Positions 1-7,914 of a DNA stretch of 64,000 nucleotides are shown piece after piece. This DNA comes from Yoonia vestfoldensis SKA53 (lineage in GTDB: Bacteria; Pseudomonadota; Alphaproteobacteria; Rhodobacterales; Rhodobacteraceae): positions 2,917,350 to 2,981,349 of the forward strand of contig NZ_CH672414.1 of the NCBI RefSeq assembly GCF_000152785.1. Reading direction: 5' to 3'. The position numbers and the translations under genes were made by a program. The notes below the pieces were generated by a model. It worked only from the letters and a program-made list of their open reading frames with translations. It searched no databases and was not told the origin of the DNA. How positions within the stretch are numbered: the first letter of the stretch is position 1; the number at the start of each line of letters is the position of its first letter.

Positions 1-320
1 GCCCCCAGAATGATGTTTTCCAGCACGGTGAAGTTTTCCACCAGTTTGAAGTGCTGGAACACCATGCCGATCCCTGCGGCGATGGCGGCTTGGCTGTCGG
101 TGATATTGATCTTTTTGCCTGCGATGAAAATCTCGCCTTTGTCGGCCTTGTAGAACCCGTAAAGGATCGACATCAGGGTCGATTTGCCGGCGCCGTTTTC
201 ACCGATGATCCCGTGGATCGTGCCGGGCATGACGCGGATGGAAATATCCTTGTTGGCCTGCACCGGGCCGAATGCCTTGGAAATACCTTTGAGCTCGATG
301 GCGGGGGCTGGGGCGGTCAT
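1..320 (-). CDS. ABC transporter ATP-binding protein, N-terminal part (BMP-type nucleoside/sugar importer)
   Basis: Only the first 106 codons are in the window; the gene runs off the left edge. The translation starts MTAPAPAIELKGISKAFG and contains a Walker A motif, GENGAGKSTL, around residues 40-49, followed by a Q-loop region MVFQHFKLV. This is the first nucleotide-binding domain typical of the two-domain ATPases that pair with BMP-family binding proteins to import nucleosides or sugars. The binding-protein gene lies directly upstream on the same strand, with a 76-base spacer holding a strong hairpin. The start is the first ATG after that spacer. The substrate cannot be read from the sequence. 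Confidence 0.9.
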   Translation of the reverse strand, partial: MTAPAPAIELKGISKAFGPVQANKDISIRVMPGTIHGIIGENGAGKSTLMSILYGFYKADKGEIFIAGKKINITDSQAAIAAGIGMVFQHFKLVENFTVLENIILG

Positions 321-342
321 GCGGCGCTTGTCCTTGTACAAA

Positions 343-372
343 GGGCCGCGCGGATGGATATCAGCGCGGCCC
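343..372 (-). terminator. Intra-operon hairpin between binding-protein and ATPase genes
   Basis: A perfect 9-bp inverted repeat (343-351 with 364-372) has a 12-base loop and lies between the stop of the binding-protein gene and the start of the ATPase gene. On the minus strand it is followed only by TTTG, so it is a weak terminator at best. By analogy with other importers it may stabilise the 3' end of the binding-protein message or lower read-through into the ATPase gene. Confidence 0.5.
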
Positions 373-396
373 CGTTTTTATGGCCTGTCGGACGTC

Positions 397-1392
397 TTAG
401 AACGTCAGGGCAGGGCAGCTTTCGTCGGATGAATAATCGTGAACAGCCAGCGTACCTGCCGCGATGTCGGCAGCGGCGGCATCGACGGCGGCCTGCATGT
501 CTGCGGTCACCAGATCTGCGTTGAATTCATCCAGCGCGTAACCCACGCCGTCGTTCGCCACGCCCATGACGTTAAACCCTGTTTCCAGTGCCTCGCCTTG
601 GGTGAATGCGTCATAAACCGCGTTATCCACGCGCTTGAGCATAGAGGTCAGAACCTGACCGGGGTGCAGATAGTTCTGGTTGGCATCGACGCCGATCGAC
701 AAGATGTCGCTGTCGGCGGCGGTCTGCAACACACCCACACCGGTGCCACCGGCCGCGGCAAAGACCACGTCGGACCCTTGGCTGATCTGTGCCAGCGTCA
801 GTTCGGACCCTTTCACCGGATCGTTCCACGCCGCAGGTGTGGTGCCGGTCATGTTGGCGATCACGGTTGCATCGGGGTTCACGGCCAGCACGCCCTGGGC
901 ATAGCCGCAGGCGAATTTGCGGATCAGCGGGATGTCCATGCCACCGACAAAGGACACTGTCCCGGTTTCAGAGGCCATCGCAGCCATCATACCGACCAGA
1001 TAGGACCCTTCATGTTCGTTGAACACGACCGACCGGACGTTGGGCGCGTCAACGACCATGTCGATGATGGTAAAGCTGGTGTCGGGATAGTCGGCAGCCA
1101 CTTTTTCCAGCGGCGTGGCCCATGAAAAGCCCGCCATCACAATCGGGTTGGCACCGGATTCAGCGAAACGGCGGATCGCCTGTTCACGCTGTGCATCGGA
1201 CTGGATTTCCACCTCGGCATAGGTGCCGCCGGTTTCGGTGGCCCAACGCTCTGCCCCGTTATAGGCGCTTTCGTTGAAGGATTTGTCGAACTTGCCACCC
1301 AGATCGAACAGGATGGCTGGATCGGCGGCAGCGGCACCGGCGCTCAGAGCCAGTGCTGCGGATGCGCCAAGAAGTTTATGCATAACGGTCAT
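397..1392 (-). CDS. BMP family ABC transporter substrate-binding protein
   Basis: 331 aa periplasmic binding protein. A signal peptide (MTVMHKLLGASAALALSAGAAAA) ends at an AxA site and is followed by a BMP-fold domain with the typical GGKFDKSFNESAYNGA and NEHEGSYLVGMMAA segments. No lipobox cysteine is present, so it is probably soluble. The start at 1392 has a GGGAG ribosome site about 8 bases upstream; the open frame continues further but that part has no signal-like sequence. The gene lies upstream of the ATPase gene, so it supplies substrate recognition for that importer. Relatives bind purine nucleosides or related compounds; the ligand here is not decidable by eye. Confidence 0.92.
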   Translation of the reverse strand: MTVMHKLLGASAALALSAGAAAADPAILFDLGGKFDKSFNESAYNGAERWATETGGTYAEVEIQSDAQREQAIRRFAESGANPIVMAGFSWATPLEKVAADYPDTSFTIIDMVVDAPNVRSVVFNEHEGSYLVGMMAAMASETGTVSFVGGMDIPLIRKFACGYAQGVLAVNPDATVIANMTGTTPAAWNDPVKGSELTLAQISQGSDVVFAAAGGTGVGVLQTAADSDILSIGVDANQNYLHPGQVLTSMLKRVDNAVYDAFTQGEALETGFNVMGVANDGVGYALDEFNADLVTADMQAAVDAAAADIAAGTLAVHDYSSDESCPALTF

Positions 1393-1580
1393 CGTCGTCT
1401 CCCAAGTCGTTTTTCGAAGTCTTGCCGGCTGTTCGCCTGCGCCTTCGGTTGATTGCTTAGCCGACCATTGTCGGGCCATCGCAAGATAAGGCATGGGCGG
1501 CTGACGAAGATCAACAGGTTTTTGCGCCAAATCGGGCATCTGTCAGAGGATTGATCGCCGGTCATGCACCTGACGCCGCG

Positions 1581-2000
1581 TTACTGGGCGACAAGTGCCT
1601 TGCGCAATACCAATGCCGCGACAGGTGCTGCATCTTTGGGCAGATAATAACCGGGCCGCCGCCCGATCTGGGCATAGCCCGCCTGCGCATAAAGCGCGCG
1701 CGCGGCGTCATTATCCTCGGCCACCTCAAGAAAGATCACGGCGGCACCCAGCGCCTGTACCGCCGTTTCCGCCTGCGCCAGCACCGCGCGGGCCAGCCCC
1801 TTGCGGCGATGTTCGGGGGCGGTGGCGATCGTCAGCACCTCGGCCTCGTCCAGCGTCACGCGCAGCAGGGCAAAGGCACGGTCGTCGCCCGTCAATATCA
1901 TGCCGCGTTGGTCCAGCAGGTCGCGGAATTCTGCTGCCGACCATGCGCGCGTGCTGGAAAACGCCAGCGCGTGGATGTAGGCCAATGCCTCTGGCGTCAT
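1581..2000 (-). CDS. rimI: Ribosomal-protein-S18-alanine N-acetyltransferase-like GNAT
   Basis: 139 aa GNAT-fold acetyltransferase. The acetyl-CoA binding segment APEHRRKGLARAVLAQAE sits near residues 61-78 and is followed by the strand IFLEVAEDNDAARALYAQAG typical of RimI. RimI acetylates the N-terminus of ribosomal protein S18. Its ATG overlaps the tsaB stop as ATGA, and the tsaB-rimI pairing is common in bacteria, which supports the name. Substrate specificity among GNATs cannot be proven from sequence alone. Confidence 0.85.
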   Translation of the reverse strand: MTPEALAYIHALAFSSTRAWSAAEFRDLLDQRGMILTGDDRAFALLRVTLDEAEVLTIATAPEHRRKGLARAVLAQAETAVQALGAAVIFLEVAEDNDAARALYAQAGYAQIGRRPGYYLPKDAAPVAALVLRKALVAQ

Positions 2001-2581
2001 GGCAGGATCACGGGTGCCGCATCGCGCGCGGGTGCCGCATCGGCAGCGCGCACATAAAGCGGGGTAGGGCGCGGATGATCCCCGCCGATCCGGCTTGCCG
2101 CGATCTGCGCCATGCAGCCCACATGTGCCGCAGGGCTGTGGTCGGTCGAAAGCGCGGCAGCGCCCAAACCCCCGAAAGGCACAATGACCGCCTTGGCCAT
2201 CGTGTCAAAGTCCATCAGATAGGCTTGGTCGCGCGGCGCAGGCACAGCAACCTGTGCGCGATTGGACAGCCGCTGTGTCGTGTCAAACACCGACACCCCA
2301 ACCGCAGGCTTGCCCAGCCCCAAGGCCAGACCGCGCGCGGCGCTGACCGAAATGCGGATGCCGGTGAAATTGCCCGGGCCGGTGCCGACGCCGATCCCGT
2401 CCAGATCGTGCCATGTCAGCCCTTGGGCTGTCAGCATCTCTTGCAGCATCGGCATCAGATGTTCGGCTTGCCCTTTGGCCATATCGTCGATGCGGGTGAT
2501 GATCCGGTCGCCCAACAGCAAAGCGGCGGCGCAATGCGCCGCCGATGTGTCGAATGCGATCAGTCTGGTGTCAGGCAGCAT
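1997..2581 (-). CDS. tsaB: tRNA threonylcarbamoyladenosine biosynthesis protein TsaB
   Basis: 194 aa. The ASKHA-fold N-terminus IAFDTSAAHCAAALLL and the conserved GPGNFTGIRISVSAARGLA segment identify TsaB, the partner of TsaD in making the t6A modification at tRNA position 37. The start at 2581 (MLPDTRL) directly precedes the first conserved strand; the open frame extends upstream but would overlap the preceding nfu gene. It lies 17 bases downstream of nfu and overlaps rimI by 4 bases. Confidence 0.92.
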   Translation of the reverse strand: MLPDTRLIAFDTSAAHCAAALLLGDRIITRIDDMAKGQAEHLMPMLQEMLTAQGLTWHDLDGIGVGTGPGNFTGIRISVSAARGLALGLGKPAVGVSVFDTTQRLSNRAQVAVPAPRDQAYLMDFDTMAKAVIVPFGGLGAAALSTDHSPAAHVGCMAQIAASRIGGDHPRPTPLYVRAADAAPARDAAPVILP

Positions 2582-2598
2582 GATTGATGCGCGTCCGC

Positions 2599-3162
2599 TC
2601 AGGCCGCGACAGGCCGGACCTCGATCACCTCGGGGATATAGTGGCGCAGCAGGTTTTCGATGCCCATTTTCAGCGTCAGTGTGGATGACGGGCAACCGGC
2701 ACAGGCCCCTTGCATGTGCAGATAAACAATCCCGCGGTCAAAGCCGTGGAATGTGATGTCGCCGCCATCCTGCGCCACGGCAGGGCGCACGCGCGTATCC
2801 AGCAATTCCTTGATCTGTGTGACGATGTCGCCATCTTCGCCGCTATGTTCGGCATGTCCGCTGACGGGTTTGTGGTCGGCGGCCATCACCGATTGCCCCG
2901 ATTGGTAATGTTCCATGATCGCGCCCAGGATGCCGGGCTTGATATGGTCCCATTCCGCGCCATCGGCCTTGGTCACGGTGACGAAATCAATGCCAAAGAA
3001 CACGCCCGAAACGCCACCAGCGGCAAAGATGCGCTGGGCCAGCGGCGAATGCTGCGCGGCCTCGGCATTGGGGAAATCGGCGGTGCCGACCTCCAGCACG
3101 TTTTGTCCGGGCAGGAATTTCAGCGTTGCGGGGTTCGGGGTCGATTCGGTCTGGATGAACAT
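2599..3162 (-). CDS. NifU/Nfu-family iron-sulfur cluster carrier
   Basis: 187 aa with two domains: an Nfu N-terminal domain (MFIQTESTPNPATLKFLPG onward, residues 1-90) and a C-terminal NifU domain (about 110-180) carrying the cluster-binding CAGC motif in MQGACAGCPSSTLTLKMG. This architecture matches mitochondrial/alphaproteobacterial Nfu1 proteins that hand 4Fe-4S clusters to enzymes such as lipoyl synthase. It is followed on the same strand by tsaB and rimI with short gaps. Confidence 0.92.
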   Translation of the reverse strand: MFIQTESTPNPATLKFLPGQNVLEVGTADFPNAEAAQHSPLAQRIFAAGGVSGVFFGIDFVTVTKADGAEWDHIKPGILGAIMEHYQSGQSVMAADHKPVSGHAEHSGEDGDIVTQIKELLDTRVRPAVAQDGGDITFHGFDRGIVYLHMQGACAGCPSSTLTLKMGIENLLRHYIPEVIEVRPVAA

Positions 3163-3249
3163 GATGCGGACCTTCTGTTTCAGGCTTTGAATATGCGCAT
3201 GCAGGCGCGATCTGTCAAGGATTTGGAACGATTCTAAACTACGCTGGCG

Positions 3250-3705
3250 TCAGGTAATCGATTCGAGCCGTTCTTTCGACAGATCCCCCGGCACGATGGT
3301 GATCGGCACCGGCAGGCTGCCGGCCTGACGGCTGAGCTGTGTGACCAGCGGGCCGGGGCCTTTGGTATCGGTGCCAGCCCCCAGCACTAGAACGCCGATT
3401 TCGGGGTCTTCGGTGATCTGCGCAATGATCTCATCCAGCGGTTCGCCTTCGCGGATGATCAGTTCGGGATGGATATTCTGCTTGTCGCGCATCCATTTGG
3501 CGAAAACCTCGTAATGCACCTCGATCCGTTCGCGGGCCTCGGCACGCATGATTTCACCAACGCCGATCCAGTGGTTGAATTCGTCGGGCGGGATTACCGA
3601 CAGGATCGTCACACCACCGCCCGACCGTGCGGCGCGCATCGCGGCGAACCGCATCGCGTTCAGACATTCGCGGCTGTCGTCCAGCACCACCAGAAACTTG
3701 CGCAT
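3250..3705 (-). CDS. Universal stress protein (UspA family)
   Basis: 151 aa, a single Usp domain: first strand KFLVVLDDSRECLNAMRFA and the C-terminal nucleotide-binding segment LVLGAGTDTKGPGPLVTQLS. Two in-frame ATGs lie at 3711 and 3705. The AGGAG ribosome site is only one base from the first but about 7 bases from the second, so 3705 is the better start. Usp proteins bind ATP or other ligands and are induced in stress and starvation; the exact role is unknown. A perfect hairpin sits roughly 70 bases upstream. Confidence 0.9.
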   Translation of the reverse strand: MRKFLVVLDDSRECLNAMRFAAMRAARSGGGVTILSVIPPDEFNHWIGVGEIMRAEARERIEVHYEVFAKWMRDKQNIHPELIIREGEPLDEIIAQITEDPEIGVLVLGAGTDTKGPGPLVTQLSRQAGSLPVPITIVPGDLSKERLESIT

Positions 3706-3770
3706 GTTCATACTCCTGTTCGGGGCATAGTGCAGCAGGAACATGGCGCTGGCAACGGGTGGGCCGCATT

Positions 3771-3800
3771 GGCACCCGGTGCCGGGGAACACCGGGTGCC
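3771..3800. promoter_or_regulatory. Perfect 11-bp inverted repeat upstream of the Usp gene
   Basis: Left arm 3771-3781 and right arm 3790-3800 are exact complements around an 8-base loop. There is no T-run on either strand, so a simple intrinsic terminator is unlikely. It lies in the 190-base gap between the glyoxalase gene and the Usp gene (both minus), in a position to act as a leader structure or operator for the Usp gene. Confidence 0.45.
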
Positions 3801-3895
3801 TGCGAGACCATGGTGTCACTGGGGGAGACGACACCTAGCCGGGGCGGAGCAGAGCGAATCCATGCAGCGCGCTTGCAACCTCCCACCTGCCGGAT

Positions 3896-4390
3896 TCAGT
3901 TTTGTGACACCTTATGCGCGAAATCGACCAGCGCCCGCACGTCAAGCCTGTTGTTGGTCATCCGCAAGGCGCCGCTGGCATCGCGGGGCCAGTCGGCCTG
4001 CGGTTTGTCGGTATAAAGCTCGACCCCGTTATTGTCGGGGTCACGCAGATAGACGGCCTCGCTGACGCCGTGGTCGGCCGCTCCGTCCAGCGGAAGGCCC
4101 GCCGCCAGCACCCGTGCAACGACCGCCCCCAGCGCTGCGCGATCGGGAAAAAGGAATGCGGTGTGGTAAAGCCCCGTATGCCCGGCAGGCGGTGGCGTGG
4201 CGCCAAGGCTGTCCCAAGTGTTCAGCCCGATATGGTGGTGATAATCGCCTGCGGCGAGAAAGGCTGCACCTGTCCCGAACCGCTGTGTGATGTGAAAGCC
4301 CAGAATATCGCCATAAAAGGCAATCGCGCGGTCAAGATCGGACACGCGCAGATGCACATGGCCGATACGGGTGGTGGCAGGGGCAGACAT
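3896..4390 (-). CDS. VOC-family (glyoxalase-fold) dioxygenase-like protein
   Basis: 164 aa with one vicinal-oxygen-chelate module: RIGHVHLRVSDLDRAIAFYG at the N-terminus (metal-ligand His), GDYHHHIGLNTW in the middle, GLYHTAFLFP, and NGVELYTDKP with the acidic ligand near the end. These match the glyoxalase/catechol 2,3-dioxygenase superfamily. The ATG at 4390 has an AAAGGA ribosome site and is preferred over the upstream open frame. The substrate cannot be inferred; it is a stand-alone gene behind trpS. Confidence 0.82.
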   Translation of the reverse strand: MSAPATTRIGHVHLRVSDLDRAIAFYGDILGFHITQRFGTGAAFLAAGDYHHHIGLNTWDSLGATPPPAGHTGLYHTAFLFPDRAALGAVVARVLAAGLPLDGAADHGVSEAVYLRDPDNNGVELYTDKPQADWPRDASGALRMTNNRLDVRALVDFAHKVSQN

Positions 4391-4483
4391 GGGTGTGATC
4401 CTTTCAGCTATGCTGTCAGGATAAGCATGGTTCGCCCCGTCGTCATCGGGCAGCAATACAGAGCGGCTGTGCGCCTTTGCAGA

Positions 4484-5500
4484 TCAGCCGCGCAGCAGCC
4501 CCACGATATCATAGGTCCGTTGCAGCACGGGTTGCGCGATGGCGCGGGCCTTATCGGCCCCTTGGGCCAGGATGCGGTCAATCTCGGCGGGATCGGCCAT
4601 GAAACGTGCCATGTCTTGCGAAATGGGGGCCAGTTTCGCCACCGCCAGATCGGCCAGCGCGGGCTTGAAAGTGCCCCAGCCGGCACCCGGATATTGCGCG
4701 ATCACGGCCTCTGGCGTGGTGTCGTCAAGGGCGGCATAGATGTCCACCAGATTGCGCGCCTCTGGGCGTGTTTTCAACCCTTCGACTGTTTCGGGCAAAG
4801 GCTCGGCGTCGGTCTTGGCCTTTTTGAACTTTTTGGCGATCGTGTCGGCATCATCGAGCATGTTGATGCGTTCCATATCGCTGTCGCCGGATTTGGACAT
4901 TTTCTTGGTCCCGTCACGCAGGTTCATCACCCGCGTCGCAGGCCCGTCGATCACCGGTTCGGTCAGCGGAAAGAAATCGATGCCGTAATCGTGGTTGAAT
5001 TTGGCGGCGATATCGCGCGTCAGTTCCACATGCTGTTTTTGATCCTCGCCCACTGGCACATGGGTCGCATGATAAAGCAGGATGTCCGCCGCCATCAGCG
5101 ACGGATAGGCATAAAGCCCGAGCGACACCTTTTCCGCATTCGACCCAGCCTTGTCCTTGAACTGGGTCATCCGGTTCATCCAGCCCACACGCGCCACACA
5201 ATTGAAGATCCAGCCCAATTCGGCATGGCCCGACACACGGCTTTGGTTGAACAGGATGGATTTCGCAGGGTCGAGGCCAGCCGCCAGATAGCCCGCCGCA
5301 ACCTCGCGCGTGCCATTGGCCAGATCCTTGGGGTCCTGCCAGACGGTGATCGCATGCAGATCGACAACGCAATAGATGGTTTCCATCGTGCCTTGCATGC
5401 CGACGAACCGTTTGATCGCGCCCAGATAATTGCCCAGTTGCAGGCCGCCCGAAGGTTTGATCCCGGAAAAAACGCGCGGGGTAAAGGTCGGCTGGGTCAT
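4484..5500 (-). CDS. trpS: Tryptophan--tRNA ligase
   Basis: 338 aa class I aminoacyl-tRNA synthetase. The N-terminal [18 protein letters not shown] (residues 12-29) is the TrpRS version of the HIGH region and KMSKS lies at residues 200-204. The length matches bacterial TrpRS (about 330-350). It charges tRNA-Trp. It is transcribed divergently from the rhomboid-like gene at 5588, leaving an 87-base shared upstream region. Confidence 0.97.
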   Translation of the reverse strand: MTQPTFTPRVFSGIKPSGGLQLGNYLGAIKRFVGMQGTMETIYCVVDLHAITVWQDPKDLANGTREVAAGYLAAGLDPAKSILFNQSRVSGHAELGWIFNCVARVGWMNRMTQFKDKAGSNAEKVSLGLYAYPSLMAADILLYHATHVPVGEDQKQHVELTRDIAAKFNHDYGIDFFPLTEPVIDGPATRVMNLRDGTKKMSKSGDSDMERINMLDDADTIAKKFKKAKTDAEPLPETVEGLKTRPEARNLVDIYAALDDTTPEAVIAQYPGAGWGTFKPALADLAVAKLAPISQDMARFMADPAEIDRILAQGADKARAIAQPVLQRTYDIVGLLRG

Positions 5501-5587
5501 GGGGCAACGTCCGGGCTGGATTTCAGGGCAAGCGTCGCATACCCATGCCAGACAGGCCCGTCAACTTCAACTGCCCGAAGGTTCCCG

Positions 5588-6277
5588 ATGTCCAACAACA
5601 TGTCCGAGAAACCGATCAATGACCTTTCACCTGTCGTGATCGGCCTTGCGCTGCTGATTATTGGCGCTGAGGCCGCGTTCCAGCTGGCCAATGCCGGGCT
5701 GATCGGCGGGCCGCGTGGTCTTGGCTGGCGGATGGAGGCGGTGGGCCGGTTCGGCTTTTCGCCCGCCGTGCTGGACCGCGTGCTGGTGCAGGGCGATTGG
5801 TCGGTCGATATGCTGATGCGCTTTGTGACCTATCCCTTCGTCAATGGCGAAATCGTACAGAGCGCGTTTTGTGCCGCGCTGACGCTGGCCTTGGGCAAGT
5901 TCACGTCGGAATATTTCGGCGGGCTGAAGGTGCTGGTGATTTATCTGGCCAGCGCGATTGCGGGCGCGGTCGTCTACGGACTGCTGGTCACGGGCAATGC
6001 GCCGTTGCTTGGCGGGTTTACACCTGTGTACGGCCTGATCGGGGCTTATACCTATGTGCTTTGGCTACGGCTGGGGCAGGCGGGGGAAAACCAGCTGATG
6101 GCGTTCCGGCTGATCGGGTTTTTGCTGGCGCTGCAACTGGGGTTCGGGCTGATCTTTGGCGCGGGCCAGTCATGGATCGCGGAACTGACAGGGTTCGCGG
6201 CAGGTTTTATGCTGGCGGTGCCATTGGCACCCGGTGGCTGGGCCATGCTGCTGACGCGGGTGCGGCAGAGGTCGTAA
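5588..6277 (+). CDS. Rhomboid-family membrane protein, catalytic residues absent
   Basis: 229 aa with about six membrane segments. The order MRFVTYPFVNGEIVQSAF, FGGLKVLVIYLASAIAGAVVYG and later small-residue-rich helices follows the rhomboid fold. The usual GxSG serine motif is replaced by GGFTPVYGLIG (142-152), and the helix that normally carries the catalytic histidine reads IAELTGFAAG. It therefore looks like an inactive rhomboid relative. The start at 5588 has a GAAGG ribosome site; the same frame is open far upstream but that is antisense to trpS. It lies between trpS and murJ. Confidence 0.78.
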   Translation: MSNNMSEKPINDLSPVVIGLALLIIGAEAAFQLANAGLIGGPRGLGWRMEAVGRFGFSPAVLDRVLVQGDWSVDMLMRFVTYPFVNGEIVQSAFCAALTLALGKFTSEYFGGLKVLVIYLASAIAGAVVYGLLVTGNAPLLGGFTPVYGLIGAYTYVLWLRLGQAGENQLMAFRLIGFLLALQLGFGLIFGAGQSWIAELTGFAAGFMLAVPLAPGGWAMLLTRVRQRS

Positions 6278-6288
6278 AGGACTTTTAT

Positions 6289-6323
6289 GCCTCCGGCGGG
6301 GATATTTATGCTCGGACGATGAG
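6289..6323 (+). repeat. Dispersed stop-codon-adjacent motif, copy 1
   Basis: First of six related copies in the window (others at 23395, 33263, 35451, 43816 and 59093). The shared core is GGGGATATTTNNGCTCGGA followed by a GATG end. This copy lies 11 bases after the rhomboid-like stop, in the gap between two convergent genes. Confidence 0.8.
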
Positions 6324-6329
6324 GGGCGA

Positions 6330-7892
6330 TCAGCGTTTCATCGCGCGCCGGAACTCGGCGAGTTTGAAGGCGCCGATCAACTGTCCCGTGCCGAAATAGG
6401 TGGTGATGCCTGCCATGATCAGGGCCAGCAGCGCCAGATAGCGCCATGTCGGGATGTCGAAATAGGGTGCCATCACGGCGGACAGTGCGGCCAGCACCAG
6501 CGCCATCACAGCCGAGGCCGCGATGATCCGCGGCAGCCGCGATTTGAACCTTGCGTCGAAATTGGCCGCATCCCCCATGTCGCGGCTGCCGCGCCAGAGC
6601 AGCCAGACCATCGCCCAGCCGGTCAGGCTGGTGCCCCATGCCGCGGCGATAAAGCCGATCAGGGGCGACAGACCCACGGCAAGGGCGGCATTCAGCACCA
6701 GCGCGACGAGCGCGTAATAGAATGGCCGTTTGGTGTCTTCGCGTGCAAAGAACAAAGGTTGCAGCGTCTTTTGCATGACAAAAGCGGGCAGCCCCAGCCC
6801 ATAGACCGCGACCGCCAATGCGGTGGCGCTGGTGTCAGCGGCGTCGAACGCACCCCGTTCGAACAACACGCCGACCAAAGGCAGGGCTATGACCACCAGT
6901 GCCACGGCGGCGGGGATCGTCAGCGCGAGAGAGACTTCGCAGGCGCGGTTGAACGCATCTTTGCTGCCCGCCAGATCCTGCGCGCGCAACCGCCGTGACA
7001 GATCGGGCAACAGCACCACGCCGATCGCGATGCCGACGACCCCCAAGGGCAGTTGATACAGCCGGTCGGCATAGGAAAGCCACGCCACCGCACCGTCGAA
7101 ATAGCTGGCCACCTGACGGCCCACCAGCAGGTTGATCTGCACCACGCCGCCCGCCAATGCGGCCGGTGCGGCGATGAGCGCCAGCCGTTTCAGCGCCGGT
7201 GTCCAGCGGGGTTTGCCGATCCGCAGGGCAAAGCCCGCGCGTTTCGCCGCCCACCAGACCATCGCCAATTGCCCGATCCCCGCCAATGGCACCGCAGAGG
7301 CGAGCCATAGGCCCATCCGTTCGGGATTGGCGACCGCGGGGCCTGTGCTCGTGGCTGCCGCGATCAGCAAGGCCACGACAAAGCCCGCGTTCAGGATTAC
7401 CGGTGCGGCGGCGGCGGCGGTGAACCGGCCTGTCGCATTCAGCACGCCCGACAAAAGGGCCGTCAGCGAGATGAACAGGATATAAGGAAAGGCGATCCGC
7501 CCGTAATAAACGGCCAGATCGAACCTTTCGGTCCCGATAAACCCGCTGGCCATCGCCGCAACAAGCGCGGGCATCGCCACGATCCCGATCACGGTGAAAA
7601 CCGACAAGATCACCGACATTGCAAGATAGGCATCCTGTGCAAATTGATGCGCGCCGTCGTCGGCTTCGAGCTTTTTGGCGAACATCGGCACGAAGGCCAT
7701 GTTGAACGCGCCTTCGGCAAAGAACCGGCGGAACAGGTTGGGCAGCGAGAAGGCGACCAGAAACGCCTCGGCCACTGGCCCCGTGCCCAGATAGGCCGCG
7801 ATAAAGATGTCGCGCACAAAACCCGCCACCCGGCTGAGCAGGGTCCACAGCCCCACCGTGAAAAAGCCCGCCATCAGGCGCACCTGTTTCAT
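6330..7892 (-). CDS. murJ: Lipid II flippase MurJ
   Basis: 520 aa polytopic membrane protein with about 14 helices. The N-terminus KQVRLMAGFFTVGLWTLLSRVAGFVRDIFIAA and the segment EAFLVAFSLPNLFRRFFAEGAFNMAFVP are diagnostic of MurJ/MviN. It flips lipid II across the inner membrane for peptidoglycan synthesis. The start at 7892 precedes the conserved N-terminal helix. It lies 22 bases downstream of glnD on the same strand, a pairing common in alphaproteobacteria. Confidence 0.96.
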   Translation of the reverse strand: MKQVRLMAGFFTVGLWTLLSRVAGFVRDIFIAAYLGTGPVAEAFLVAFSLPNLFRRFFAEGAFNMAFVPMFAKKLEADDGAHQFAQDAYLAMSVILSVFTVIGIVAMPALVAAMASGFIGTERFDLAVYYGRIAFPYILFISLTALLSGVLNATGRFTAAAAAPVILNAGFVVALLIAAATSTGPAVANPERMGLWLASAVPLAGIGQLAMVWWAAKRAGFALRIGKPRWTPALKRLALIAAPAALAGGVVQINLLVGRQVASYFDGAVAWLSYADRLYQLPLGVVGIAIGVVLLPDLSRRLRAQDLAGSKDAFNRACEVSLALTIPAAVALVVIALPLVGVLFERGAFDAADTSATALAVAVYGLGLPAFVMQKTLQPLFFAREDTKRPFYYALVALVLNAALAVGLSPLIGFIAAAWGTSLTGWAMVWLLWRGSRDMGDAANFDARFKSRLPRIIAASAVMALVLAALSAVMAPYFDIPTWRYLALLALIMAGITTYFGTGQLIGAFKLAEFRRAMKR

Positions 7893-7914
7893 GGCCTTGC
7901 CCGCCGCGCAAAAC

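Noticed and set aside
3914..5587. Long plus-strand frame leading into the rhomboid gene
   Set aside because: Antisense to the glyoxalase-fold gene and trpS; the real start at 5588 has a ribosome site and begins just before the membrane domain.
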